Positions 1 through 6,558 are shown, counted from the first letter of the stretch. The stretch is DNA of 9,501 nt from ZLKRG08 sp963977625 (GCA_963977625.1 CAXBPX010000048.1:1-9501), one strand, 5' to 3'. Notes: a model not told the origin generated them from the letters alone. Made by a program: numbers and translations.

Positions 1-1097
1 ACGTATTTGGTCGCATGGTTCAGATTGGCGCAATTTATGCTGGTCTACATATGGCTCACTGCGCCGATGTTCAAGGTCGTTTAATGCAAGATTTAGCTAG
101 CTTTAAACCAACTTTCGTGCTGGCAGTGCCTCGCATATTTGAAAAGGTTTACAACGGCGCAGAGGCGAAAGCAGATGCCGCAGGCAAAGGAAATATTTTC
201 CGCAAAGCTGCAGCTGTTGCAATTAAGTACAGCGAAGGTTTGGATAGCGGCAGCATCTCCCCGGCACTTCGTATCCAGCATGCGCTTTTTGATGCACTCG
301 TATACAAGAAGATCCGCCATGTGATGGGTGGAAACGTAGAGGCAGCAATTAGCGGTGGCGCAGCACTTGGTTCTCGCCTTGGCCACTTCTATCGCGGCGC
401 AGGTATTCGCATTCTCGAAGGTTATGGATTGACTGAAACAACCGCGGGCGCAACACTTAATTTGACTCAAGCTCAAAAAGTCGGTTCCGTTGGAAAGCCA
501 ATTCCAGGAACTTCAATTCGCATTGCAGATGATGGCGAAGTTCTAATTAAGGGTCCGATTGTGATGCGCGGTTACTGGCAGAACGATGGAGCAAATCAAG
601 AGGTATTTGATGGCGAATGGTTTAAATCTGGTGATATTGGAGAGATTGATAAAGATGGTTTCTTAACCATCACTGGTCGCAAGAAAGAATTAATCGTTAC
701 GGCCGGTGGAAAGAATGTTGCTCCTGCAGTTCTAGAAGATCGCTTGCGCGCACATCCATTGGTATCGCAATGCATGGTAGTTGGAGATAACCAGCCATAC
801 ATTGCTGCACTGATTACGATCGATCAAGATGCGCTTAAGCCTTGGGTTGCAACCAATAAGAAAGAGGGGGCATCCCTATCTGATTTAACTCGCGACCCTG
901 ATTTGATTGCAGTAATTCAAACAGCGGTCGATGAGGCCAACAAGGCGGTAAGTCGTGCGGAATCTATTCGTAAGTTCGTTATCTTGGACAAAGACTTCAC
1001 TATTGCTGGCGGCCAATTAACAGCTAAGTTATCGGTAAAGCGCCATGTTGTTGCAAAAGAATTCGCAAAGGAGATTGCAGAGCTCTACCAGGGTTGA
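1..1097 (+). CDS. fadD: Long-chain acyl-CoA ligase, FadD15-like (3' part)
   Basis: Activates free fatty acids to acyl-CoA with ATP and CoA through an acyl-AMP intermediate; a cytosolic or membrane-associated enzyme feeding beta-oxidation or lipid synthesis. The gene enters the window already in frame (V-F-G-R before the first visible ATG at 15), so its start is upstream; about 364 residues of a family of roughly 600 are present. The ANL-superfamily motifs are intact: YGLTETTAG (from 423), the adenine/ATP-binding SGDIGEID (about 627), the hinge-to-C-terminal GRKKELIVTAGGKNVAP (about 675), and a final GQLTAKLSVKR with the catalytic lysine region near 1015-1045. The C-terminus (KEIAELYQG) ends where FadD15 proteins normally end, so it is not truncated at the 3' side. 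The 3' end overlaps the histidine kinase gene by up to 53 bp. Proximity to a PimB' homologue resembles the fadD15-pimB neighbourhood of mycobacteria. Family assignment is firm; FadD15 orthology is likely. Confidence 0.93.
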   Translation, partial: VFGRMVQIGAIYAGLHMAHCADVQGRLMQDLASFKPTFVLAVPRIFEKVYNGAEAKADAAGKGNIFRKAAAVAIKYSEGLDSGSISPALRIQHALFDALVYKKIRHVMGGNVEAAISGGAALGSRLGHFYRGAGIRILEGYGLTETTAGATLNLTQAQKVGSVGKPIPGTSIRIADDGEVLIKGPIVMRGYWQNDGANQEVFDGEWFKSGDIGEIDKDGFLTITGRKKELIVTAGGKNVAPAVLEDRLRAHPLVSQCMVVGDNQPYIAALITIDQDALKPWVATNKKEGASLSDLTRDPDLIAVIQTAVDEANKAVSRAESIRKFVILDKDFTIAGGQLTAKLSVKRHVVAKEFAKEIAELYQG

Positions 1098-1572
1098 GCT
1101 GGCGCGTGATTTACACGATTCACTTGCACAAGATTTAGTAGCCATTGGCTATCAAATAGATTTACTAATAAATGATTTGCCGGCGCGTTATCGCGCTAGC
1201 GCCCGCGAAATTCGTGAAGCGGTAACTGCTGCCACCAAATCAGTGCGCCGAGAGCTCTTCTCTTTGCGCGAAATTGCTAGTGACTACCAGAGCGAGCTAA
1301 TTAATCGAGCCGCTCCGTTACATCTACAGATAAATGGCGAGATCTCCTTGCTAAACCCAGGTACTAAGCGAATCGTTAACGAACTGGTTAAAAATGCGGC
1401 TCAACATTCAAAAGGACATAATTTAAAAGTTGATATCTCAGAGCATCTCATTGTGGTCAGCGATGATGGCCAAGGCATGCATGGGGTATCTGAATTAGTA
1501 GAAGATATGGGTGGGCATTTAACAGTTACCACCAATAAAAACGGAACCCGAGTAGAGATCGAATTGCCATGA
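1045..1572 (+). CDS. Miniature NarL-family sensor histidine kinase
   Basis: Predicted ATP-dependent autokinase that phosphorylates the response regulator encoded next to it. The HisKA_3 H box is ARDLHDSLAQDL (His24 numbering from ATG 1045), followed by a helix ending VRRELFSLRE. The ATPase part has an N box NELVKNAAQHS (E113, N117) and a G1 box SDDGQG (140-144). Directly after DDGQGM comes HGVSELVEDMGGHL, which looks like the segment that normally follows the G2 box, so the ATP lid is almost absent. At about 175 residues it has no membrane segment, PAS or GAF domain. An in-frame TAA at 1036-1038 means ATG 1045 is the earliest possible start, inside fadD. A purine-rich AAAGGAGA (1067-1074) has no standard in-frame start suitably spaced after it, so the start is uncertain. 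The stop overlaps the regulator's start in ATGA, implying translational coupling. Family is clear; catalytic competence is doubtful. Confidence 0.82.
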   Translation: MLLQKNSQRRLQSSTRVELARDLHDSLAQDLVAIGYQIDLLINDLPARYRASAREIREAVTAATKSVRRELFSLREIASDYQSELINRAAPLHLQINGEISLLNPGTKRIVNELVKNAAQHSKGHNLKVDISEHLIVVSDDGQGMHGVSELVEDMGGHLTVTTNKNGTRVEIELP

Positions 1573-2180
1573 GATTACTAATAGTAGATGATCACAAAAT
1601 TGTGCGAGAAGGTATCGCCAATATTGCAATGCGAGAAGGAATTGAAGTTGTTGGCGAAGCTGGCAATAAGGAAGAGGCGCTTGCGCTTTTAGCTGCCACT
1701 ACTCCAGATGTGGTAACCGTAGATTTATCACTTCCAGATGGCAGTGGACTTGAGATTGTGAAATTCGCTAGAAAAAATAGCCAGAGTATTGGAATTGTTG
1801 TGATTTCAATTTTGGATGATGATTCTCATTTAATCGCATGTATGAATGCCGGAGCCAGCGGCTTTGTATCCAAAACCGCAAATTTAGATGAAATCCTAAA
1901 TGCAATTTTTAGCGCTGCTCGTTCGCCTTTATCTTTTACTAGTAGAGGTTTAGCAAGAGCGGTTGATTCACGGGTATTTAAGGCAACTTTAACTACGCGA
2001 GAATTAGAAATTTTGGAGTTATTGCCTTCTGGATTAAATGGTGCCAAGTTAGCAAAAGCGCTATTTATTACCGAATCAACTTTAAAAACACATTTAGGTG
2101 CTATTTATCGAAAACTTCAAGTAGAAAATAGATCAGGTGCGGTAAGTGAAGCTAAGCGCTTAGGCTTGATTGCGCACTAA
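1569..2180 (+). CDS. LuxR/NarL-family response regulator
   Basis: DNA-binding transcription regulator, presumably the partner of the upstream kinase. The receiver domain (about 1-118) has the acidic pair D7-D8, phosphoacceptor D52 in VTVDLSLPDGSG, the switch residue S80 in VVISIL, and the conserved lysine K102 in GFVSKTA. A LuxR-type helix-turn-helix occupies about 139-198, with LTTRELEILELL, LAKALFITESTLKTHLGAIYRKL and the closing residues ENRSGAV. All receiver residues needed for phosphorylation are present, in contrast to the reduced kinase. The 203-residue length is normal for the family. The ATG overlaps the kinase stop (ATGA). The 3' end overlaps the convergent glycosyltransferase gene by 21 bp, leaving no room for an ordinary intergenic terminator. 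The target genes cannot be told from sequence; neighbours include fatty-acid activation and PIM synthesis, but a regulatory link is conjecture. Confidence 0.93.
   Translation: MRLLIVDDHKIVREGIANIAMREGIEVVGEAGNKEEALALLAATTPDVVTVDLSLPDGSGLEIVKFARKNSQSIGIVVISILDDDSHLIACMNAGASGFVSKTANLDEILNAIFSAARSPLSFTSRGLARAVDSRVFKATLTTRELEILELLPSGLNGAKLAKALFITESTLKTHLGAIYRKLQVENRSGAVSEAKRLGLIAH
2149..2167. repeat. Palindrome at the convergent gene ends
   Basis: A perfect 12-bp palindrome CTAAGCGCTTAG (2152-2163) extends with one bulged G to AAGC...GCTT arms (2149-2167). It lies in the overlap of the response regulator and glycosyltransferase 3' ends and includes the latter's stop codon. With GCGC as a loop it could form a short hairpin, but there is no T-run on either side. 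It may be a weak bidirectional transcription end or simply a chance product of coding sequence. Confidence 0.3.
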
Positions 2181-3287
2181 ATCCACAAATTTTTCCGCCC
2201 AAATCTGCCAATCCCATTTCTCAAGCGCCCAATTTCGTCCAGCATTACCAATAGCACTTCGATCAGATTGCAGTAATTTGATGGCACCGGCGGCAATTTG
2301 GGAGACATCGCGACCATTAACCACAATTCCGGTTACACCTGGCAAAACCGCATCAGGTGCACCGCCTGAATCTCCGCCCAATACCGGAAGTCCACATGCG
2401 CTAGCCTCTAAATAAACAATTCCCAAACCTTCTACTTCTAAGCCTGCAAATCTTGATCTAGATGGCATGGCGAAGATATCGCCAACACAGATAAATTTTG
2501 TTAAATCATCATATTGAACTCGACCAGTGAATGAAACATGATTGGCAAGGCTTAGATTGTTAATTAATTTTTCTAACTTAATTTGAAAGGCTCCCGATCC
2601 TACAAATAGTAGATGGGCATTTGGTATTGATTTTAAAATTTCTGGAAGTGCTTTGATTAACTGGTCTTGACCCTTACGTGGCACTAGTCTGCCGACACAG
2701 ACAATAACTTCCTTTTCTTTTAAACCAAGTTGGGCACGTAAATCTTGCGCATTAATTGGTTTGAATTTATTGGTATCAATACCAGGTGCAATCTGGACCA
2801 TCGCATCTCTGGCAGCTTTTGAAAGTGGTTTGGCAATTTGTGATCTGGTGAATTCACCTAAATAAGTTAAATGATCTACCGAATTACCAATCAGACGCAT
2901 GGCTAAATTAAAAGGCGGGACTTTAGCCCACCAAACTTCATGGCCATGAGTTAAGGCAATTTTGCGCGGAACTTTTAAAGCTTTTGCCATCAGCGCAAGT
3001 GGCGCGGCAGCTCCAAAAACTACCGCCTTGGGTTTTTGAGCAGCTACCACTTTTTGCACGGCGCGAATTACTCGTGGAGAAGGCAACAACATTTTGGAGC
3101 GATCACGAATGACCATTACCCCATAATCTGTTAACCACTTTTGATCATAATCTTGGGTATTGCCTTGTTGCGATGTGTAGACAATGACCGAATTTTTAGG
3201 GAAACGTTCTATTAACCCATGCACAAAAGTTTCAATGCCACCTGCGCGAGGGCCGAAATCATTTGTAACAAAGAGCGTTTTCTCCAC
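2160..3287 (-). CDS. pimB: PimB'-like GDP-mannose phosphatidyl-myo-inositol mannosyltransferase
   Basis: GT4-family, GT-B fold glycosyltransferase expected to add the second mannose, from GDP-mannose, to phosphatidylinositol monomannoside at the inner face of the membrane, an early step toward PIMs, lipomannan and lipoarabinomannan. Visible signatures, in order: the N-terminal glycine-rich loop TNDFGPRAGGIE (8-19), HGHEVWWA (114-121), APGIDTNKF (167-175), the donor-site block VGRLVPRKGQD (198-208), and a C-terminal block SRFAGLEVEGLGIVYLEA containing the E-x7-E pair (E286, E294), followed by CGLPVLGGDSGGAPDAV. This last block is very characteristic of actinobacterial PimB'. Length 375 is normal (about 380). 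The start is GTG at 3287: the protein must begin just before KTLFVTNDF, and no other start fits. No Shine-Dalgarno is seen; a -10-like TAGTCT lies 6 nt upstream. Acceptor specificity is inferred from similarity, and related mannosyltransferases exist. Confidence 0.88.
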   Translation of the reverse strand: MEKTLFVTNDFGPRAGGIETFVHGLIERFPKNSVIVYTSQQGNTQDYDQKWLTDYGVMVIRDRSKMLLPSPRVIRAVQKVVAAQKPKAVVFGAAAPLALMAKALKVPRKIALTHGHEVWWAKVPPFNLAMRLIGNSVDHLTYLGEFTRSQIAKPLSKAARDAMVQIAPGIDTNKFKPINAQDLRAQLGLKEKEVIVCVGRLVPRKGQDQLIKALPEILKSIPNAHLLFVGSGAFQIKLEKLINNLSLANHVSFTGRVQYDDLTKFICVGDIFAMPSRSRFAGLEVEGLGIVYLEASACGLPVLGGDSGGAPDAVLPGVTGIVVNGRDVSQIAAGAIKLLQSDRSAIGNAGRNWALEKWDWQIWAEKFVDLVRNQA

Positions 3288-3288
3288 G

Positions 3289-3315
3289 TTGCAAGACTAC
3301 TATTTCTACTAACAT
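3289..3315 (+). promoter_or_regulatory. Putative leaderless promoter of the reductase gene
   Basis: A -35-like TTGCAA (3289-3294), 15-bp spacer, and a -10-like TAACAT (3310-3315), then 6 nt to the GTG at 3322. It overlaps almost completely with the oppositely oriented promoter of the glycosyltransferase, and each uses a TTGC-containing -35 with the same spacing. No Shine-Dalgarno precedes the GTG, which supports a leaderless start. Confidence 0.45.
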
Positions 3316-3320
3316 AGCAA
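3294..3320 (-). promoter_or_regulatory. Putative leaderless promoter of the pimB-like gene
   Basis: Reading leftward: a -35-like TTGCTA (3320-3315), 15-bp spacer, then -10-like TAGTCT (3299-3294), followed by 6 nt and the GTG start at 3287. The spacing from -10 to start codon would put transcription initiation at or next to the GTG. The spacer is shorter than the usual 17 bp, so the -35 assignment is weak. Confidence 0.45.
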
Positions 3321-3321
3321 G

Positions 3322-3816
3322 GTGCACACAGTCGCCACCTTAGTTATGGGTTCTGATGGTTCAACTGCCAAAGATGGCTCCTCTGCAGGAGTTTCAACAA
3401 ATACTGACCGAGAACGCTTTTTAAAGCGCCGTCGCGAATTTGATTGCATAATCATTGGCGGAAATACTGCAAGATCTGAAAGATATGCAATTACTCCTTG
3501 CCCTTTAGTTGTAATTTCTCGCCATAAATCAAATGTTTTGATTACCAATCCCAATGCATTCTGGTGGAATTTAGATCCAGCCGAAGCTCTTACTAAGGCA
3601 AAACGCGAGTTTGGACCTGATGTTTTGATTGAAGCTGGTCCCGGATTACTTAATGAATTCTTAACTTTAGGTTTAGTGGATCAATTAGAAATATCAATCA
3701 CGCCTATTACTGGAGGCGAACATCTAATTGACCTAAATGATGCCCTACGTGGTTTTGAAATCACCGAAGATTGCAAAGTTGAAGAAACTAGATTTGTTAC
3801 CGCTAAAAAGCGCTAA
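3322..3816 (+). CDS. RibD C-terminal domain / dihydrofolate reductase-like protein
   Basis: Single-domain NADPH-dependent reductase of the RibD_C (DHFR-like) fold. Family landmarks are the N-terminal strand and loop ATLVMGSDGSTA (5-16), STNTDRERFLKRR (25-37), DCIIIGGNTARSE (41-53), and a C-terminal DVLIEAGPGLLNEFLTLGLVD (100-120) followed by ISITPITGG. In riboflavin synthesis this fold reduces the ribosylamino-pyrimidine intermediate, but there is no deaminase domain here and no rib neighbours, so the substrate is unknown. At 164 residues it is shorter than typical members (around 200), with the difference in the middle, between RSE and the VLIEAGP motif. GTG 3322 is preferred because family members begin only a few residues before the first strand; the next in-frame ATG (Met9) would cut it. 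The 3' end overlaps the convergent transporter gene by 14 bp. Confidence 0.82.
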   Translation: MHTVATLVMGSDGSTAKDGSSAGVSTNTDRERFLKRRREFDCIIIGGNTARSERYAITPCPLVVISRHKSNVLITNPNAFWWNLDPAEALTKAKREFGPDVLIEAGPGLLNEFLTLGLVDQLEISITPITGGEHLIDLNDALRGFEITEDCKVEETRFVTAKKR

Positions 3817-4630
3817 TTAAAGCTACGCCTGCAACTGCGGCAATACCACCGAAATATTGCGCTTTATGTAAGCGTTCGTGCAAAATAAAAAAAGCTAATA
3901 AAACTGTAAATACTGGATAAAGCGCACCCAGCACCATTGAAACTGCAACTGGTCCAATATTTACGGCTAGCCCAAGAGTGGCATTAGCGGCAAAGTCCGC
4001 TACTCCAATAAATATAAGTGACGGAAGATTAGCTTTACCTAATCCACCAAAACCACGTTTCTTAATGGCAATTCCAATTGTGACAAATGCAGTTGCAACT
4101 CTCATACAAACCATCGTTAAAATCGGGGCTTCAGCAGCGCCAATCGCTAAGAAAGTTAGCGCACTTCCAAATCCAAGTGCTGCGCCAACTGCTAAAAGTA
4201 AAGGTTTGAGTGAAATACCTTTAGAAAATTCTGGGCCACTGGTTAGAAACCCGCCGATAATTGCTAAAGCACAGCCAATGGCAGTTAAAGTGCTCATGGT
4301 TTCGCCACCAATTAACGCAACTGACATTGGAATTAAAACTGAAAGTGAACTAATTGGTGAAACCACGCCCATCTTTCCAGTTGATAAACCGGCGTAAAGA
4401 CAAATCAAACCTAAATATCCAAAGAGCCCAGCTGCGGCACCTGCAAAGAAAACTTTGGATGTAAGTTCTGTCTCGCCAACTGCAATTACCAGTGCAAAAC
4501 CGAAAATTAAACTTATTAATTGCGTAGAGCCTAAAACGCTGATTGCGGGATATCGTTTTGAAAGTCGACCGCCTTCAAAATCAGATGAACCCCAAAGCAC
4601 CGCAGATAAAAGTGCCAAGATGCTCGCCAT
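3803..4630 (-). CDS. EamA-family drug/metabolite transporter
   Basis: Integral membrane protein of the drug/metabolite transporter (DMT) superfamily, probably ten transmembrane helices from two EamA repeats, roughly residues 1-135 and 145-275. The N-terminal LLSAVLWGSSDFEGGRLSKR is the usual first helix with its WG-S motif, and a matching second-repeat end reads LGALYPVFTVLLAFFILHERL, where the conserved P and HERL are typical. About 275 residues, close to the usual 280-300. I choose ATG 4630 over an upstream TTG at 4639: it begins right at the first helix, and a -10-like TAGGTT sits 7 nt upstream. The substrate cannot be predicted; relatives export amino acids, nucleotides or metabolites. 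The gene is convergent with the reductase (14-bp overlap) and divergent from the DUF3000 gene, so it is probably monocistronic. Confidence 0.88.
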   Translation of the reverse strand: MASILALLSAVLWGSSDFEGGRLSKRYPAISVLGSTQLISLIFGFALVIAVGETELTSKVFFAGAAAGLFGYLGLICLYAGLSTGKMGVVSPISSLSVLIPMSVALIGGETMSTLTAIGCALAIIGGFLTSGPEFSKGISLKPLLLAVGAALGFGSALTFLAIGAAEAPILTMVCMRVATAFVTIGIAIKKRGFGGLGKANLPSLIFIGVADFAANATLGLAVNIGPVAVSMVLGALYPVFTVLLAFFILHERLHKAQYFGGIAAVAGVALISAF

Positions 4631-4637
4631 GCGGGTC

Positions 4638-4643
4638 AACCTA
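4638..4643 (-). promoter_or_regulatory. Putative -10 of the EamA transporter gene
   Basis: TAGGTT on the minus strand (4643 to 4638), 7 nt before ATG 4630. An overlapping alternative, TAGGAT (4648 to 4643), would give a 12-nt leader. No convincing -35 is seen. This lies in the 59-bp divergent gap 4631-4689, which also holds a short direct repeat GCGAAAA (4665-4671 and 4676-4682). I could not identify a clear promoter or Shine-Dalgarno for the rightward DUF3000 gene there. Confidence 0.35.
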
Positions 4644-4689
4644 TCCTAGATATACCTGATTCTGGCGAAAAGTTTGCGAAAATTAGCAT

Positions 4690-5256
4690 ATGAATGAAGA
4701 GCAATTTAAGAGATCTGCTGCTCTACTTTCGAACTTTAAAACGAGATCTGAAATCACATTAGAAGAGATTCCAGCGCCGCAAAAATTAGCAAAATTTGCA
4801 TATGCCTTAAGTGCAGATGTCTCCAACGGCCTTATCGGAGATGCAGAGCGAGAGCTTGCAAATGGCAGATTTGTGATTTTGCACGAACCAGGTGGGCAAG
4901 ATACTTGGGAAGGCGAATTTCGTTGTGTAACTTATTTAAATGCAGATTTAGAAACCACCGAAGCGGAAGATCCATCACTACCGGAACATGGTTGGAATTG
5001 GCTATTAAAAGCGCTGGCAGATAATCGTTGCCAATTTGCAGCACCAAGTGGCACCGTAACTAGGTCAATGAGCCACTCATTTGGAAAACTATCCACCGCA
5101 TCTGATGGTGGTGAAATCGAAATCCGCGCTTCATGGTCGCCCATCATTACCAAGCCCGAAGATTTAATTGGACACCTTGAAGCTTGGTGCAATTTATTAG
5201 CGGAAATTTCATATTTAATGCCAGTACCAGATGGGGTGGCAAGTTTTAGACGATGA
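4690..5256 (+). CDS. DUF3000 family protein
   Basis: Small soluble protein of unknown function confined, as far as I know, to Actinomycetota. Recognised by the N-terminal FKRSAALL...LEEIPAPQKLAKFAYALSADV (6-45), the central GRFVILHEPGGQDTWEGEFRCVTY (59-82), HGWNWLLKAL (100-109), the GTVTRSMSHSFGKL segment, and the C-terminal HLEAWCNLLAEISYLMPVPDG (162-182). No signal peptide or membrane helix. ATG 4690 matches the family N-terminus; no Shine-Dalgarno is visible. The stop overlaps the start of the RNase D gene (ATGA), the same gene order as Rv2680-Rv2681 in Mycobacterium tuberculosis and in streptomycetes, so the two products may act together, for instance in RNA processing, though this is only a context inference. 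Confidence 0.92.
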   Translation: MNEEQFKRSAALLSNFKTRSEITLEEIPAPQKLAKFAYALSADVSNGLIGDAERELANGRFVILHEPGGQDTWEGEFRCVTYLNADLETTEAEDPSLPEHGWNWLLKALADNRCQFAAPSGTVTRSMSHSFGKLSTASDGGEIEIRASWSPIITKPEDLIGHLEAWCNLLAEISYLMPVPDGVASFRR

Positions 5257-6509
5257 GTGAAGCGGAAGTTGTAGTAACACCGCTTTTATCCCCAGCAGGT
5301 GGCGTGCCAGAGATAATTGGCACTGAAGCACAATTAGCAATTGCAATTGAAAGCTTAAGTTCAAGTAGCGGTGCAATCGCAGTGGATGCCGAACGCGCAA
5401 GTGGTTATCGATACTCTGCCAGGGCTTATTTGATTCAAATTAAACGGGGCCGTGAAATTTTCCTGATAGATCCGATTGCCTTTGAAAATTCCCCATTAAA
5501 AGCAGAGTTAAACAAAATAATCCAAAGCGATGAGGTAATTCTGCATGCATCCACTCAAGATCTACCCTGTTTGCGCGAATGGGGGCTAGCGCCAAAACGC
5601 CTATTTGATACTGAATTAGGGGCGCGTTTAGCGGGTTTGCCAAAGGTTGGTTTAGGTGCATTGGTAGAACATTTTTTCAATTTATCTCTTGCTAAAGAAC
5701 ACTCCGCAGTTGATTGGTCTATGCGTCCGCTAAATCCCGAATGGATTAATTACGCAGCTTTGGATGTTGAGCTATTAATTGAGCTTCGAAATGAGATTGC
5801 CGCTTTGTTAGAGCGCGATGGAAAATTAACTTGGGCGCAAAGTGAATTTCAAAGTATTTTGGATGCACCGTCGCCTCTTCCTAAAGAGGATCCTTGGCGA
5901 AGAACTTCTGGAATGCATAAGGTGCGAAAGCGAGAACAACTTGCAGTGGTGCGCGAACTTTGGATGGCGCGAGATAAAATTGCCGCTACCTTAGATGTCG
6001 CACCTGGCAGATTACTTTCGGATAATGCCATCACTGAATTAGCAGTAGCAGCGCCAGATGCGGTCAGCACAATTAAAGGATTTCAGAAAACATTAAAACC
6101 AATTGGTCTTCGTCCACGTTGGATGGATAATGTAAATGTTTGGGTTGATGCTATTTCGCGAGCGCCAGATACTGAATTGCCGCCGATGCGCCTTAATGGC
6201 GATGGCATGCCACCGATCAAACAATGGCGCGAGAAATTTCCGGAACGCTATGCCCCACTTACTCATGCACGTGATGCAGTTAGTAAGCGAGCGCTGGAAT
6301 TAAATATGCCAAGTGAGAATTTAATTACGCCAGAATTTGTCAGACGAATCTGTTGGGATCAAACTCAAAATACGCTTTCAAATGTGCAAGAGAAGCTGGC
6401 CAAGTTAGGCGCCCGCCCTTGGCAGATCACTGAAGTCGCGCCGCTACTTACCTACGCACTTGGCCAGAGCGAGCCCTTGGCTGAGCCTGAGAGCCCCCCA
6501 GAAGAGTGA
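5253..6509 (+). CDS. rnd: HRDC-domain ribonuclease D
   Basis: Predicted DEDDy-type 3'-5' exoribonuclease, acting in the cytoplasm on tRNA or other structured RNA 3' ends. The metal ligands are all visible: Exo I AVDAE (D45, E47), Exo II HASTQDLPCL (D103), Exo III YAALD (Y167, D171). The exonuclease domain spans about 20-190, followed by an HRDC domain around 222-300 (KREQLAVVRELWMARDKIA...LLSDNAITELA), which in RNase D helps bind RNA, and a further C-terminal helical region usual in actinobacterial members. A short acidic, proline-rich tail (EPLAEPESPPEE) ends the protein. Length 418 fits actinobacterial RNase D, longer than the E. coli enzyme (375). The start overlaps the DUF3000 stop, indicating co-translation. 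A strong inverted repeat 3 bp after the stop probably ends the unit. Confidence 0.93.
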   Translation: MSEAEVVVTPLLSPAGGVPEIIGTEAQLAIAIESLSSSSGAIAVDAERASGYRYSARAYLIQIKRGREIFLIDPIAFENSPLKAELNKIIQSDEVILHASTQDLPCLREWGLAPKRLFDTELGARLAGLPKVGLGALVEHFFNLSLAKEHSAVDWSMRPLNPEWINYAALDVELLIELRNEIAALLERDGKLTWAQSEFQSILDAPSPLPKEDPWRRTSGMHKVRKREQLAVVRELWMARDKIAATLDVAPGRLLSDNAITELAVAAPDAVSTIKGFQKTLKPIGLRPRWMDNVNVWVDAISRAPDTELPPMRLNGDGMPPIKQWREKFPERYAPLTHARDAVSKRALELNMPSENLITPEFVRRICWDQTQNTLSNVQEKLAKLGARPWQITEVAPLLTYALGQSEPLAEPESPPEE

Positions 6510-6511
6510 CG

Positions 6512-6539
6512 AATTACGCAACGAAAAAGTTGCGTAATT
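6512..6539 (+). terminator. 11-bp perfect hairpin after rnd, possibly also an operator
   Basis: Arms AATTACGCAAC (6512-6522) and GTTGCGTAATT (6529-6539) pair perfectly around a GAAAAA loop, starting 3 bp after the RNase D stop. As a terminator it lacks the following T-run (the next bases are GACTGCC), so it would be atypical or factor-assisted. The right arm contains the putative -35 (TTGCGT) of the iron permease gene, so the same element could be a dyad operator. Both readings are open. Confidence 0.55.
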
Positions 6540-6558
6540 GACTGCCAGCGCATAGAGT
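6530..6558 (+). promoter_or_regulatory. Putative leaderless promoter of the iron permease gene
   Basis: TTGCGT (6530-6535), a 17-bp spacer, and TAGAGT (6553-6558), then 7 nt to GTG 6566. Of the promoters proposed in this window this has the best -35/-10 spacing. No Shine-Dalgarno precedes the GTG, consistent with a transcript starting at or very near the start codon. A small dyad GAGT-TCG-ACTC (6555-6565) overlaps the -10 and the first transcribed bases. Confidence 0.5.

Noticed and set aside
93..476. Open frame on the minus strand opposite the acyl-CoA ligase
   Set aside because: It is antisense to a clearly conserved ligase, is rich in Cys/Ser without any recognisable motif, and has no start context. 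It is a shadow of the coding strand.
1039..1097. Programmed frameshift fusing the ligase to the kinase
   Set aside because: The kinase frame is +1 relative to the ligase, and I see no classic slippery heptamer for such a shift. The ligase ends at its normal C-terminus, so independent products are more likely.
3801..3812. CGCT-AAAA-AGCG hairpin at the reductase/transporter junction as a terminator
   Set aside because: The stem is only 4 bp within coding sequence and lacks a T-run on the plus strand.
4636..4639. TTG 4639 as the start of the EamA transporter
   Set aside because: It adds only three residues (with a Thr and an Arg) before the first membrane helix, and ATG 4630 has a better upstream -10-like hexamer.
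4665..4682. Direct repeat GCGAAAA (two copies, 11 bp apart) as an operator
   Set aside because: Seven bases in AT-rich DNA can recur by chance, and there is no dyad or known regulator motif to support it.
6538..6558. TTGACT (6538-6543) as the -35 of the iron permease gene
   Set aside because: It matches the consensus well but is only 9 bp from the -10 TAGAGT. TTGCGT at 6530-6535 gives the proper 17-bp spacing.
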